64,000 nucleotides of DNA from Clostridium scatologenes (GTDB taxonomy: Bacteria > Bacillota > Clostridia > Clostridiales > Clostridiaceae), in assembly GCF_000968375.1 (NCBI RefSeq), contig NZ_CP009933.1:3844001-3908000 (forward strand). Direction: 5' to 3'. Positions 1 to 8,349 of this stretch are shown here, in pieces. A model generated the notes under the pieces. It ran no database searches. It was not told the origin of the DNA and saw nothing but the letters and a program-made list of their open reading frames with translations. Every line of letters begins with the position of its first letter. The first letter of the stretch is position 1. The translations under genes were made by a program, and so were the position numbers.

Positions 1-28
1 TTATTATTATGTATTATAAGCCCTTCAT

Positions 29-75
29 TTTATACGTATGTATTTTAAATTCTAATTTATTCATACGTACAAATT
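29..75. promoter_or_regulatory. Pair of AraR operator boxes at left edge
   Basis: Two TACGTA-centred boxes at 33-38 and 64-69, 31 bp apart, resemble the AraR operators elsewhere in this window. The right one sits inside an inverted repeat (TTCTAATTT / AAATTAGAA). They lie downstream of araA and its terminator, so they most likely control a leftward gene outside the window. On the minus strand a TATAAT-like -10 occurs at 13-18. The target gene is not visible. Confidence 0.6.
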
Positions 76-90
76 AGAATATTTTTTTGA

Positions 91-130
91 CAACTATGGA
101 TCCATTACGAATTCCATAGTTGCCATTTTT
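91..130 (-). terminator. Terminator of araDA
   Basis: An inverted repeat (CAACTATGGA / TCCATAGTTG arms with a short loop) lies about 45 bp beyond the araA stop. On the minus strand it is followed by an A/T-rich run, consistent with an intrinsic terminator separating araA from the next leftward promoter. Confidence 0.65.
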
Positions 131-169
131 TCTTACAGTTAATAAGCGTTACTATTAGCTTTTAAATAA

Positions 170-1636
170 TTATCTTGAAACTTCTTTGATAAGATCTCTT
201 AAGTTAGTGTTTTTATCTATTATAATTGTTTCCAATCCAACCATACGAGCCCAATCGTAAACTTGTTCAGAAGTTAAAGCTAAAGTAAGAACAGTATGAT
301 GTCCACCCCCAGCATAAATCCAAGCTTTAACAGCATCTGCAAAGTTTGGCTGTGGCTGCCATACCATTTTAGCTACAGGTAAATTAGGTGTATCTTCAGC
401 AGCTTCAACAGCAGTTACTTCATTAATAAGCATGCGATAGTGTGTTCCAAGATCAAGCATAGATATAGTGATACCTTCTCCAGTTGTTCCATTGAATATC
501 AAACGTGCAGGATCTTCTTTTCCACCAATGCCTAATGGTTTAACAACAACTCTAGGTTTGTCTGCTGCAAGGGTAGGATCTACTTCTAACATATGAGCAC
601 CTAAAATTGTTTCACTACCAGAATTTAACTCATAAGTATAGTCTTCCATAAATCCAGTTTTTTCATTCTTAGTCATGATTTTAATTAAACGGCTTAATGC
701 AGCAGTTTTCCAATCTCCTTCACCTGCGAAACCATAACCTTCAGCATTTAAACGTTGAACTGCAAGTCCAGGTAATTGTTTCATTCCATATAAATCTTCA
801 AAATTTGTAGTGAATGCTGTATATCCACCAGCATCTAAGAAACTACGTAAAGCAATTTCCATTTTTATTTGTTCTTTTACTTGTTTTTCATAGAATTCAG
901 GAGTGTTATCACCTGGTTCCATTATATAAAGTTTTTTAAATTCTTCATAAGTATCATTAATTTGTTTTTCTGAAACCTTGTCCATTTCAGCAACTAAATC
1001 ACCAATACCAAAGTAATCAACTGTCCATCCAAATTGAATTTGAGCTTCTATTTTATCTCCTTCAGTAACAGCAACATTACGCATATTGTCACCAAAACGT
1101 GCAACTTTGATATCCTGGCTCAAGATGTAACCTACAGCTACTTGCATCCATTCAGCAATTTGCTTTTGAACATCATCCTTTTTCCAATAACCTACTACTA
1201 CTTTATTATGTTTATTTAATCTAGCATTGATGAATCCATATTCTCTATCACCATGTGCACTTTGATGCAAGTTCATATAATCCATATCTATTGTTTTCCA
1301 AGGAATATTCTCATTAAATTGAGTTGCTAAATGCAATAAAGGTTTTTGCAATAATTTTGTTCCAGCAATCCACATTTTAGCAGGTGAAAAAGTGTGCATC
1401 CATGTAATAACACCAGCTACTTCATCTTTGTAGTTTACTTCTTTCATAATACTTGTAATTTTATCAGCAGATGTTGCTAAAGCTTTAAATACTATAGGAT
1501 ATGGTAATTTTCCACTTGCATTTAAACATTTTATAATTTCTTCAGAATTTTTCTTAACCTGAGATAATGCTTCTTCTCCGTATAAATGTTGACTTCCTAC
1601 TACAAACCAAAATTCTAATTTTTTATCTTTTAACAT
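170..1636 (-). CDS. araA: L-arabinose isomerase
   Basis: Converts L-arabinose to L-ribulose in the cytoplasm, the first step of arabinose use. The protein opens with EFWFVVGSQHLYG, a family hallmark. It contains the expected metal/catalytic positions: Glu in AEGYGFAGEGDW, a second Glu in FMEDYTYEL, His in ILGAHMLEVDP and His in GGGHHTVL. I chose the ATG at 1636 (488 residues) because it follows an AGAGGG ribosome site by 9 bases and matches the usual N-terminus; an in-frame upstream extension to 1690 would overlap araD. It lies 19 bp after araD and is probably co-transcribed with it from the AraR-controlled promoter near 2490. Confidence 0.95.
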   Translation of the reverse strand: MLKDKKLEFWFVVGSQHLYGEEALSQVKKNSEEIIKCLNASGKLPYPIVFKALATSADKITSIMKEVNYKDEVAGVITWMHTFSPAKMWIAGTKLLQKPLLHLATQFNENIPWKTIDMDYMNLHQSAHGDREYGFINARLNKHNKVVVGYWKKDDVQKQIAEWMQVAVGYILSQDIKVARFGDNMRNVAVTEGDKIEAQIQFGWTVDYFGIGDLVAEMDKVSEKQINDTYEEFKKLYIMEPGDNTPEFYEKQVKEQIKMEIALRSFLDAGGYTAFTTNFEDLYGMKQLPGLAVQRLNAEGYGFAGEGDWKTAALSRLIKIMTKNEKTGFMEDYTYELNSGSETILGAHMLEVDPTLAADKPRVVVKPLGIGGKEDPARLIFNGTTGEGITISMLDLGTHYRMLINEVTAVEAAEDTPNLPVAKMVWQPQPNFADAVKAWIYAGGGHHTVLTLALTSEQVYDWARMVGLETIIIDKNTNLRDLIKEVSR

Positions 1637-1655
1637 TTTAATCATCCCTCTTTTT

Positions 1656-2354
1656 TTATTTTTTCTGTCCATAATATGCGTTTTTTCCATGTTTTCTTTT
1701 AAAATGCTTGTCCAGTAACACTTGATTCATCCTTATATTATGAGGATTTAATTGTAATGAATGATATGTCATTTTTGCTACTTCTTCCAAAACTAATGCA
1801 TTATGTACTGCATTTTCTGGATCTGTTCCCCAAGCAAAAGGACCATGATCATTTACTAATACTGCTGGTATATTATTAGGATCAATATCATTATCTTTAA
1901 AAGTCCTAACAATAACGTCTCCTGTCTGCTTTTCATATTCCGTATTTATTTCATCTGCAGTCATTTGTGATGTTACAGGAATGTCTCCATAAAAATAATC
2001 TGCATGAGTAGTTCCAGCTGCTGGAATGGAAATTCCTGCTTGAGCAAAAGAAGTAGCCCAAGGTGAATGTGTATGAACAACACCTTTAATATCAGTAAAT
2101 TCCTTATATAAAACTATATGAGTTGGCGTATCACTAGAAGGATTTAAGTTACCTTCTACAACATTTCCATCTAAGTCTACAACTACCATATCGTCAGCCT
2201 TCATATTTGTATATTCAACACCACTTGGCTTAATTACTATCAGTCCTTTATCACGATCAATTCCACTTACATTGCCCCATGTTAATGTAACTAAACCATA
2301 CTTTGGAAGCATTAGATTAGCTTCTAGCACTTTTTTCTTCAAATCCTCTAGCAT
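1656..2354 (-). CDS. araD: L-ribulose-5-phosphate 4-epimerase
   Basis: Interconverts L-ribulose 5-phosphate and D-xylulose 5-phosphate, the last step before the pentose phosphate pathway. The 232-residue protein is a class II aldolase-family enzyme with zinc-binding histidines at about 94 and 96 (VVHTHSPWA) and 170 (VNDHGPFAWG), plus the phosphate-binding stretch TWGNVSG near residue 25. Length is normal for AraD. Its ATG has a perfect AGGAGG site 8 bases upstream. First gene of an araD-araA unit; the promoter and AraR boxes lie 120-170 bp upstream. Confidence 0.95.
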   Translation of the reverse strand: MLEDLKKKVLEANLMLPKYGLVTLTWGNVSGIDRDKGLIVIKPSGVEYTNMKADDMVVVDLDGNVVEGNLNPSSDTPTHIVLYKEFTDIKGVVHTHSPWATSFAQAGISIPAAGTTHADYFYGDIPVTSQMTADEINTEYEKQTGDVIVRTFKDNDIDPNNIPAVLVNDHGPFAWGTDPENAVHNALVLEEVAKMTYHSLQLNPHNIRMNQVLLDKHFKRKHGKNAYYGQKK

Positions 2355-2455
2355 AAATTAATCCTCCTTAGCTGTAATTTTATTAATTTGTTTTAGATGC
2401 TCAATAACATCAATGTCTTTATTTAATATTTAAATTTCTTTATTGAATTATAATT

Positions 2456-2529
2456 TTAAAACGATTTTACATATATAATACTATTTATACGTATAACAGT
2501 CAATATAATTTTAAAATCATACGTATAAA
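2456..2529 (-). promoter_or_regulatory. araDA promoter with two AraR boxes and possible cre
   Basis: On the minus strand: -35 TTGACT (2498-2503), 17-bp spacer, -10 TATTAT (2475-2480). The spacer holds one AraR box (TACGTA, 2488-2493); a second lies exactly 32 bp upstream (2520-2525), about three helical turns, which favours cooperative binding. A 12-of-14 match to the CcpA cre consensus overlaps the start region (about 2456-2469). The architecture is visible; binding is inferred from the AraR family. Confidence 0.75.
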
Positions 2530-2546
2530 TTTTTCAAATCTATTTC

Positions 2547-2714
2547 TTAATATTTATTTATAACAAAAACATTATATTCACATTCATCTTTAGTATTATT
2601 AGGAAGCTTAATTATAAAGATTTTCTGATGTTTCTTATATCTTTATATCCAAGTTTTTTTCTATAGAATCAAAGTTTTCCATGTCTTTAACAACATGTAC
2701 GTACCTGTTTATTA
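2547..2714 (-). pseudogene. Possible decayed coding remnants between symporter and araD
   Basis: Two short minus-strand reading stretches look protein-like but have no start or length. At 2635-2714 one reads YVHVVKDMENFDSIEKNL and ends in a stop; a one-base shift in an A-run would continue it as LGYKDIRNIRKSL. At 2547-2643 another reads KIFIIKLPNNTKDECEYNV and then stops. I do not recognise a family. They may be the eroded tail of a lost gene, or chance. Confidence 0.2.
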
Positions 2715-2759
2715 TTTAATAGATGCAATAAGCGACTTCATTGCAAAAGGTACGTACAT
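2694..2759. promoter_or_regulatory. Inverted pair of AraR boxes
   Basis: Two boxes (TACGTA at 2698-2703 and 2751-2756, 53 bp apart, about five turns) form the arms of a perfect 12-bp inverted repeat ATGTACGTACCT / AGGTACGTACAT. They follow the symporter stop directly. They could be operators for a looped repression complex, and as RNA they could also form a hairpin ending the symporter transcript. A second small inverted repeat GCAAT/ATTGC lies between them. Confidence 0.55.
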
Positions 2760-2779
2760 CTTCTAAAAAACCAAATAAA

Positions 2780-4135
2780 TTACGAAACTTTTCCAATAGA
2801 ACGATTGTATAAATACATTTCAATTTCTTCTAATGATTTCCCCTTTGTTTCATAAAGAACATATTTTGCAAATAGGAACCCTATAATACAAATTGCAGCA
2901 AAACCAAAGAATATTACAGATAACCCTACTGTTTGAAGTAATATTGGGAAGAATAATGCAACCAAAATATTACCAAACCAGTTTACTGTTGATGCAATAC
3001 CAGTAGCAATGCCTCTAACATGACTTGGGAACAACTCACCAACTACAATCCATGTAACGGCAGCCCAAGAATATGCATAGAAAACAACATACAAGCATAT
3101 AAAGAAAAATACAGTCCACATTGCCCATGTATGATTAGCTTCAGCTGAAGGGTAAATTAATCCAACCAATAATAAACATACTCCCATTCCAATAGATCCT
3201 GACATAAATAAGCTGCGACGTTTAAATTTATCTACTATCATTAAAGTTATAATAGTTGCTAACACAAAAACAACACCAATACCAACCGTACTAATAACTC
3301 CACCAATTGCCGAACCAAAAACCTTCTCTAAAATTTGTGATGAGTAATAAAAAATTGTATTTGCACCTTGAATTTGCTGTAATAGTGTTAAACCACACCC
3401 TGCAACTACAGCAGGTAGAGCTGTTTTACCAAATAAGTCTTTAAACGAACCTGAATCAGAATGTTTTGAATTAATAATCTCCTGATATTCAATTTGAGCT
3501 TCTTCAGAAGAACGTAACGTTTGCAACACTTGTAGTGCTGATTCTTTTTTTCCAATTCGAACTAAAAATCTTGGTGATTCTGGTAACACAAATGTTCCAA
3601 ATAGTAACACCATAGCTGGTATCATAGCACCACCAAGCATCCAACGCCATCCTTCAAATGCATTTGCAAATGCGTAATTTACACCATATGCAATAAGCAT
3701 TCCCACTGTTATCATTAATTGATTTAATCCTGATAGCTTTCCACGTGTTTCAGCAGGACTAATTTCTCCCATATACATTGGAACTAATGCTGAAGCACCA
3801 CCTACAGCTACCCCTAAAATAATACGAGCACCAATTAAAAAGCTTGTACTATTAGAAATACCAGATCCTATGGCACCGATTGCAAATACAATAGCACTCC
3901 ACATAATCATCTTACGGCGACCAAAGCGATCTGCTAATGAAGCCATTAGTGACGCACCAATCATAGCTCCTACAAACAATCCAGAAGTAATTAACCCTTC
4001 TAACCATGGATTAATATGCCATGTTGCCTTAATTCCAGGTAAAGCACCGTTAATTATTCCGATATCATACCCAAACATAAATCCTCCAAAAGCTCCAAAA
4101 AAGTAAATTAATGTTGGAGATATTTTTTTCTTCAT
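2780..4135 (-). CDS. araE: Sugar/proton symporter (AraE/XylE-type MFS)
   Basis: Inner-membrane importer of the major facilitator sugar-porter family, here most likely for L-arabinose (or xylose). The 451-residue protein has about 12 hydrophobic segments and family signatures: GYDIGIINGALP in the first helix, a DRFGRR loop motif, PESPRFLV before the central loop, and a YETKGKSLEEIE end corresponding to PETKG. ATG is preceded by AAGGAGGAAAA. It lies 109 bp downstream of the kinase gene with no AraR box between them, so it is probably transcribed with it. Substrate is inferred from the arabinose context. Confidence 0.8.
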   Translation of the reverse strand: MKKKISPTLIYFFGAFGGFMFGYDIGIINGALPGIKATWHINPWLEGLITSGLFVGAMIGASLMASLADRFGRRKMIMWSAIVFAIGAIGSGISNSTSFLIGARIILGVAVGGASALVPMYMGEISPAETRGKLSGLNQLMITVGMLIAYGVNYAFANAFEGWRWMLGGAMIPAMVLLFGTFVLPESPRFLVRIGKKESALQVLQTLRSSEEAQIEYQEIINSKHSDSGSFKDLFGKTALPAVVAGCGLTLLQQIQGANTIFYYSSQILEKVFGSAIGGVISTVGIGVVFVLATIITLMIVDKFKRRSLFMSGSIGMGVCLLLVGLIYPSAEANHTWAMWTVFFFICLYVVFYAYSWAAVTWIVVGELFPSHVRGIATGIASTVNWFGNILVALFFPILLQTVGLSVIFFGFAAICIIGFLFAKYVLYETKGKSLEEIEMYLYNRSIGKVS

Positions 4136-4244
4136 TGTAATTTTCCTCCTTACTCATTGGTTAAATAATATTTATTGTTTTCTTTAGTCAAGTTAATCTC
4201 TAATATTACCTTAATTATATTTAACTATACATAGTATTATTTAT

Positions 4245-5849
4245 TTAAATTAGATAATCCACTGCCGCTTGCTCAATAGGAATTCCTTTTTTATAGCGAT
4301 TCATGAATTTTTCAAAGCCTTCAACATCTTTTGGCTCAGGCTTTACTTCATCAGCTACATATCCAGCAAAAACCTTCTTTGATAGAAATTCTGACAGTGT
4401 TGAATCATCTTCTTTATTTTTTAAATAGCTTGCTAAAAGTGCAATTCCCCATGCACCACCTTCACCTGCAGTTTTCATAACTGATACTGGTGTATTTACT
4501 GCAGCAGCAACTGCTTCTTGTCCCACAATAGGCGTCTTGAATAATCCACCATGACCAAGTAATTTATCAAGTTTCACTCCTTCATCCTTAAGAAGAATAT
4601 CCATACCAATTTTAAGCGCTCCTAAAGAAGTAAAGAGATGTGCTTTCATAAAGTTTGGCAAATTAAAATTACTTTTTGGTTTTCTTACAACTAAAGGTCT
4701 ACCTTCTGAAACACCTGTAATGTTTTCACCTGCTAAATAGTTATATGCAAGAATTCCTCCACAATCAGGATCACCTAAAAATGCTTGACTATAGAGTCCC
4801 ATGTAAAGAAGATCTTTTGGAATTTTAACATTTATAGCTTTAGTAAATTCATCAAATATATTTACCCATGCATCTATATCAGAATATCCATTATTTGCAT
4901 GAGCCATTCCAACTAAATCTCCTGTAGGTGTTGTTACCATATCAATTTCTGTATGAACTTCCTTAAGCGATTTTTCAAGAACAACCATAGCAAAAATTGA
5001 TGTACCCGCTGATATGTTTCCTGTACGTGGTGCAACTGAATTTGTGGCAACCATTCCTGTACCTGCGTCTCCTTCAGGTGGACATAATGGAATTCCACTT
5101 TGAAGGTTTCCACTAACATCAAGCTTTTTAGCTCCTTCTGGAGTTAAAAAACCAGCACTTTCTCCGGCTACTAAAATCTTTGGCAAAAGTTTTTCCACAT
5201 TTAACGAATATTTTTTAACTTCCGTCAACTTATTGAAGTCTTCTAACATATTATTATCATAATTATGAGTATTCATATCAATTGGAAACATTCCTGATGC
5301 ATCACAAATACCCAAAACCTTTTCACCTGTTAATTGCCAATGAATATATCCAGCTAAAGTAGTTAGAAAATCTATCTTTTTAATATGAGGTTCATTACGA
5401 AGGATAGCTTGATATAAATGAGCTATGCTCCATCTCTCTGGAATATTAAATTTAAACAACTCTGTTAATTTTTTCGCTGCTTCTTCTGTCATTGTATTAC
5501 GCCAAGTCCTAAATGGTACAAGTAGATTTCCTTGCTCATCAAATGCCATATATCCATGCATCATTGCTGAAAAACCAATAGAACCAATTTTGGAAAGTGT
5601 AACTCCATATTTTTCTTTTACCTCAGCAAAAAGTTTTTGATAACTATATTGTAATCCCTTCCAGATTTCTTCCAACGAATAGGTCCAAACCCCATCCTCT
5701 AAGCTTGTCTCCCATTCAAAGCTGCCACTAGCTAACGGTTGAAAATCGTTTCCAATAAGAACAGCTTTAATGCGAGTAGAACCAAACTCTATTCCTAGTG
5801 ATGTCTTACCATTTTGAATTTCTTCTACTATTTTTTCTTTTATAGTCAC
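4245..5849 (-). CDS. araK: FGGY-family L-ribulokinase (AraK type)
   Basis: Expected to phosphorylate L-ribulose to L-ribulose 5-phosphate, the step between AraA and AraD. The 534-residue protein has the FGGY kinase N-terminal phosphate loop (LGIEFGSTRIKAVLIG, about residues 18-33) and a C-terminal ATP-site region (GGLFKTPIVGQEAVAAAVNTP, then TAGEGGAWGIALLA). It is not a typical E. coli-type AraB. I recall a non-orthologous ribulokinase called AraK beside arabinose genes in C. acetobutylicum, and this looks like that type. Start is GTG, 7 bases after GAGGAGGT. Its promoter is AraR- and probably CcpA-controlled. Confidence 0.75.
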   Translation of the reverse strand: MTIKEKIVEEIQNGKTSLGIEFGSTRIKAVLIGNDFQPLASGSFEWETSLEDGVWTYSLEEIWKGLQYSYQKLFAEVKEKYGVTLSKIGSIGFSAMMHGYMAFDEQGNLLVPFRTWRNTMTEEAAKKLTELFKFNIPERWSIAHLYQAILRNEPHIKKIDFLTTLAGYIHWQLTGEKVLGICDASGMFPIDMNTHNYDNNMLEDFNKLTEVKKYSLNVEKLLPKILVAGESAGFLTPEGAKKLDVSGNLQSGIPLCPPEGDAGTGMVATNSVAPRTGNISAGTSIFAMVVLEKSLKEVHTEIDMVTTPTGDLVGMAHANNGYSDIDAWVNIFDEFTKAINVKIPKDLLYMGLYSQAFLGDPDCGGILAYNYLAGENITGVSEGRPLVVRKPKSNFNLPNFMKAHLFTSLGALKIGMDILLKDEGVKLDKLLGHGGLFKTPIVGQEAVAAAVNTPVSVMKTAGEGGAWGIALLASYLKNKEDDSTLSEFLSKKVFAGYVADEVKPEPKDVEGFEKFMNRYKKGIPIEQAAVDYLI

Positions 5850-5872
5850 TAGAATGACCTCCTCTTAAAATA

Positions 5873-5953
5873 TTAGTAAACGGTTTCTTTTAAATAAATA
5901 TACCACTAATGTACGTACATGTCAATAAAAATTTTAACAAAGGTACGTACTTA
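5873..5953 (-). promoter_or_regulatory. araK promoter with two AraR boxes and cre
   Basis: On the minus strand: consensus -35 TTGACA (5920-5925), 17-bp spacer, -10 TATATT (5897-5902). The spacer contains GTACGTAC (TACGTA 5912-5917); a second box lies 32 bp upstream (5944-5949), the same spacing as at araD. A cre-like site AGTAAACGGTTTCT (5875-5888, 12 of 14 to consensus) lies just downstream of the expected start, where CcpA would act as a roadblock. Confidence 0.8.
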
Positions 5954-6079
5954 TTTTCTTCTATTTGATTCTTTTTTTAATAATTTATATTTATATGCAA
6001 TCCTATTTATCCTAATTTTTATTAACAAACTATAGCTTCCCACTCACTTTCCCATTTATATTTTAAATCAAATGTTAAA

Positions 6080-6154
6080 TGTTAACGCTTTTTATATTCA
6101 TACGTACCAATATCAACTGCCACTGTTTCTAAACATATAAACTTATGATATAAT
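6080..6154 (+). promoter_or_regulatory. araR promoter region with single AraR box
   Basis: One TACGTA box (6101-6106) lies about 45 bp upstream of a TATAAT -10 (6149-6154) that precedes araR by some 45 bp; the -35 is weak. A cre-like sequence TGTTAACGCTTTTT (6080-6093) overlaps the upstream side. This arrangement suggests autoregulation of araR, weaker than at the two structural promoters because only one box is present. Confidence 0.6.
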
Positions 6155-6196
6155 ATTATATGAAAAAACATTTATTTTTACAGGAGAATAACACTA

Positions 6197-7285
6197 ATGA
6201 AATACAAATATGAAGAAGTAGAAAAAAATATTATTGACTGGATCGTCACAGGTAAATATAAAACACATGAAAAAATACCTACTGAATCAGAACTTATGCA
6301 AATGTTCAATGTCAGTAGACATACAATAAGAAAAGCTATAGGCGATCTTGTGTCAACACAATATTTATATAGAAAACAAGGAAGTGGCATATACATTTCC
6401 GATTGGACAGAAAACAGAGAAAATCTTAAAAACACTAAAAATGTGGCTGTATTAACTACTCACATATCTAATTACATTTTTCCTAATATAATTAATGGTA
6501 TGGAGGATGTTCTTTATTCTCAAACTTATTCTCTTTTGCTGTCTTCCACTAATAACAATGTTATGTTTGAAGACATAAACTTAAAAAATTTATTAGCACA
6601 TAAAATAGATGGCCTTATTTTAGAGCCAACTAAAAGTGCATATCAAAGTCCAAATATTGCATACTTAAATAATATAATATCCAAAAATATACCCGTTGTA
6701 ACAATAAACGCTTCTTATCCTGAAATTAATGTACCTAGTCTTCGAACAGATGATTTTAAAGGAGGTAAACTGGCAACAAATTACCTTATATCTTTAGGTC
6801 ATAAGACGTTAATGGGTATTTTTAAAGTCGATGATTTACAAGGTATAAATAGGATGAATGGATTTATCGCAGAATGCCAAGAAAACAATATTTCACCATA
6901 CTCAGGACAGATTTTGACTTATCTATCTGAAGAAATAAATTCATCATTACCTTCTAAGATTGAGTATACATTAAGATCTGAAAAGAAACCTACAGGAATT
7001 TTTTGTTACAATGATGAAATAGCTTATATAGTTTTAACTATTGCTAACAAACTAAACATCAAAATTCCTGAAGAGTTATCAATAATAGGGTTTGATGACT
7101 CACAGCTTTCAGTAATTGTACACCCAACTTTAACTTCTATAACTCATCCTAAAGAACAGATGGGTAGAGATGCTGCTAATTTGATTATTAAACTAATCAA
7201 TAACAATAATCATTTTGATGCTAATGATTCCATTCTTTATGATCCTCAACTTATCATTAGAGAATCAACTTCTCCAATGAAATAA
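6197..7285 (+). CDS. araR: Arabinose repressor AraR (GntR-LacI hybrid)
   Basis: Transcriptional repressor of arabinose genes, released by L-arabinose. The 362-residue protein has an N-terminal GntR winged helix (IPTESELMQMFNVSRHTIRKAIGDL, about residues 27-51) followed by a LacI/periplasmic-binding-type effector domain (from about residue 80; IPVVTINASYP, GIFCYNDEIAYIVL and the LSIIGFDDSQLSV stretch). This fusion is the known AraR architecture in Firmicutes. It is the only plus-strand gene of the arabinose block, divergent from araK. The GTACGTAC-type boxes around it are the expected operators. Confidence 0.93.
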   Translation: MKYKYEEVEKNIIDWIVTGKYKTHEKIPTESELMQMFNVSRHTIRKAIGDLVSTQYLYRKQGSGIYISDWTENRENLKNTKNVAVLTTHISNYIFPNIINGMEDVLYSQTYSLLLSSTNNNVMFEDINLKNLLAHKIDGLILEPTKSAYQSPNIAYLNNIISKNIPVVTINASYPEINVPSLRTDDFKGGKLATNYLISLGHKTLMGIFKVDDLQGINRMNGFIAECQENNISPYSGQILTYLSEEINSSLPSKIEYTLRSEKKPTGIFCYNDEIAYIVLTIANKLNIKIPEELSIIGFDDSQLSVIVHPTLTSITHPKEQMGRDAANLIIKLINNNNHFDANDSILYDPQLIIRESTSPMK

Positions 7286-7297
7286 TTTTTATAATAA

Positions 7298-7366
7298 GTG
7301 CTGTCACTCTAAGAATTTACGTACAATATGTTGTGAAATTTATTCTTAGTGTGACAACCACTTTTT
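7298..7366. terminator. Bidirectional terminator between araR and surE
   Basis: A 14-bp stem with one mismatch (GTCACTCTAAGAAT / ATTCTTAGTGTGAC) flanked by T/A runs ends two convergent genes. The loop includes a TACGTA (7318-7323), so an AraR-like box lies inside the terminator loop. Confidence 0.75.
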
Positions 7367-8115
7367 TAAAATAACTTTCTAACTTCCTCTAATATTTTAA
7401 AATTTGTCAAATCATAATGAAGAGGTGTCAATGTAACATATCCTTGTTTTATAAAATGTACATCTGTATCTATATCTTGAACATTATTTAATTCCCCTCT
7501 TAATTGAAAGCTCTTACCATCATTTGTAGTATGTTCTTCGAAATAACTATTGTAAGTTCTTCCTCCTATTTTACATATTTTTATTCCTTTAATTTTTTCT
7601 TTATTTAATATAGGAACATTCAAATTCCATACAACATCATCCATAAGATATTTGTTTTTAATTTTTTCTATTAAATCTGATGCATATTCTGCTGCAACTT
7701 CATAGTTATCATTTCCGTCTTGAATTTCTGAAGAAACAGCCATAGATGGTATTTTGTAAATAGCAGCCTCAATAGCAGCGGAAACTGTCCCTGAATAAAG
7801 TACATCTATTCCTGCATTTACACCATTATTTATTCCAGACAAAACCATATCTACTTTTCCATTTATAATTTTATTTACTGCAACTTTTACACAATCTGCT
7901 GGTGTACCACTGACACTATATGCCTTTGATTTTATACCATTCAATTTAACTTCCTTAACAATTAATGGTTCTCTCATAGTTATAGAATGACTACAAGCAC
8001 TTCTTTCAACACTTGGTGCAACAATAATTATCTCATGATTTTTCTCTAGCTTCTTGGCTAAAGTATATATTCCCTTTGCATTAACACCATCATCATTAGT
8101 CAACAATAACTTCAT
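7366..8115 (-). CDS. surE: 5'-nucleotidase SurE
   Basis: Metal-dependent 5'/3'-nucleotidase (survival protein E) acting on nucleoside monophosphates in the cytoplasm. The start MKLLLTNDDGVNAKGI carries the family signature with the metal-binding DD pair at residues 8-9; SGTPADCVKVAV and LSGINNGVNAG follow as further conserved blocks. I place the start at 8115 (249 residues) because an ATGGAGGT ribosome site precedes it and the upstream extension is not family-like. It is a single gene convergent with araR. Confidence 0.93.
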   Translation of the reverse strand: MKLLLTNDDGVNAKGIYTLAKKLEKNHEIIIVAPSVERSACSHSITMREPLIVKEVKLNGIKSKAYSVSGTPADCVKVAVNKIINGKVDMVLSGINNGVNAGIDVLYSGTVSAAIEAAIYKIPSMAVSSEIQDGNDNYEVAAEYASDLIEKIKNKYLMDDVVWNLNVPILNKEKIKGIKICKIGGRTYNSYFEEHTTNDGKSFQLRGELNNVQDIDTDVHFIKQGYVTLTPLHYDLTNFKILEEVRKLF

Positions 8116-8282
8116 AAATTGACCTCCATAATTATATAAATTCATTACCAAGATTTATTGTATCATAATATAAATTTTATTCACACAAATTTGTACTTTA
8201 CATATAATGAATATATAGATTAATTTATTATTCAAGGTACCCCCATATATCGATAAATTTCCCTATCACCTCCAATCTAAAA

Positions 8283-8343
8283 AACAAGCTCTAAGTTATA
8301 CTACTATATAATCTTTCATGCAATGCAATCTTAGAGCTTGTTA
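8283..8343 (-). terminator. Terminator of addB
   Basis: A perfect 13-bp stem (AACAAGCTCTAAG / CTTAGAGCTTGTT) with a loop of about 35 bases ends 7 bp beyond the addB stop. The rest of the surE-addB gap (8116-8282) shows no gene. Confidence 0.6.
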
Positions 8344-8349
8344 TTACAA

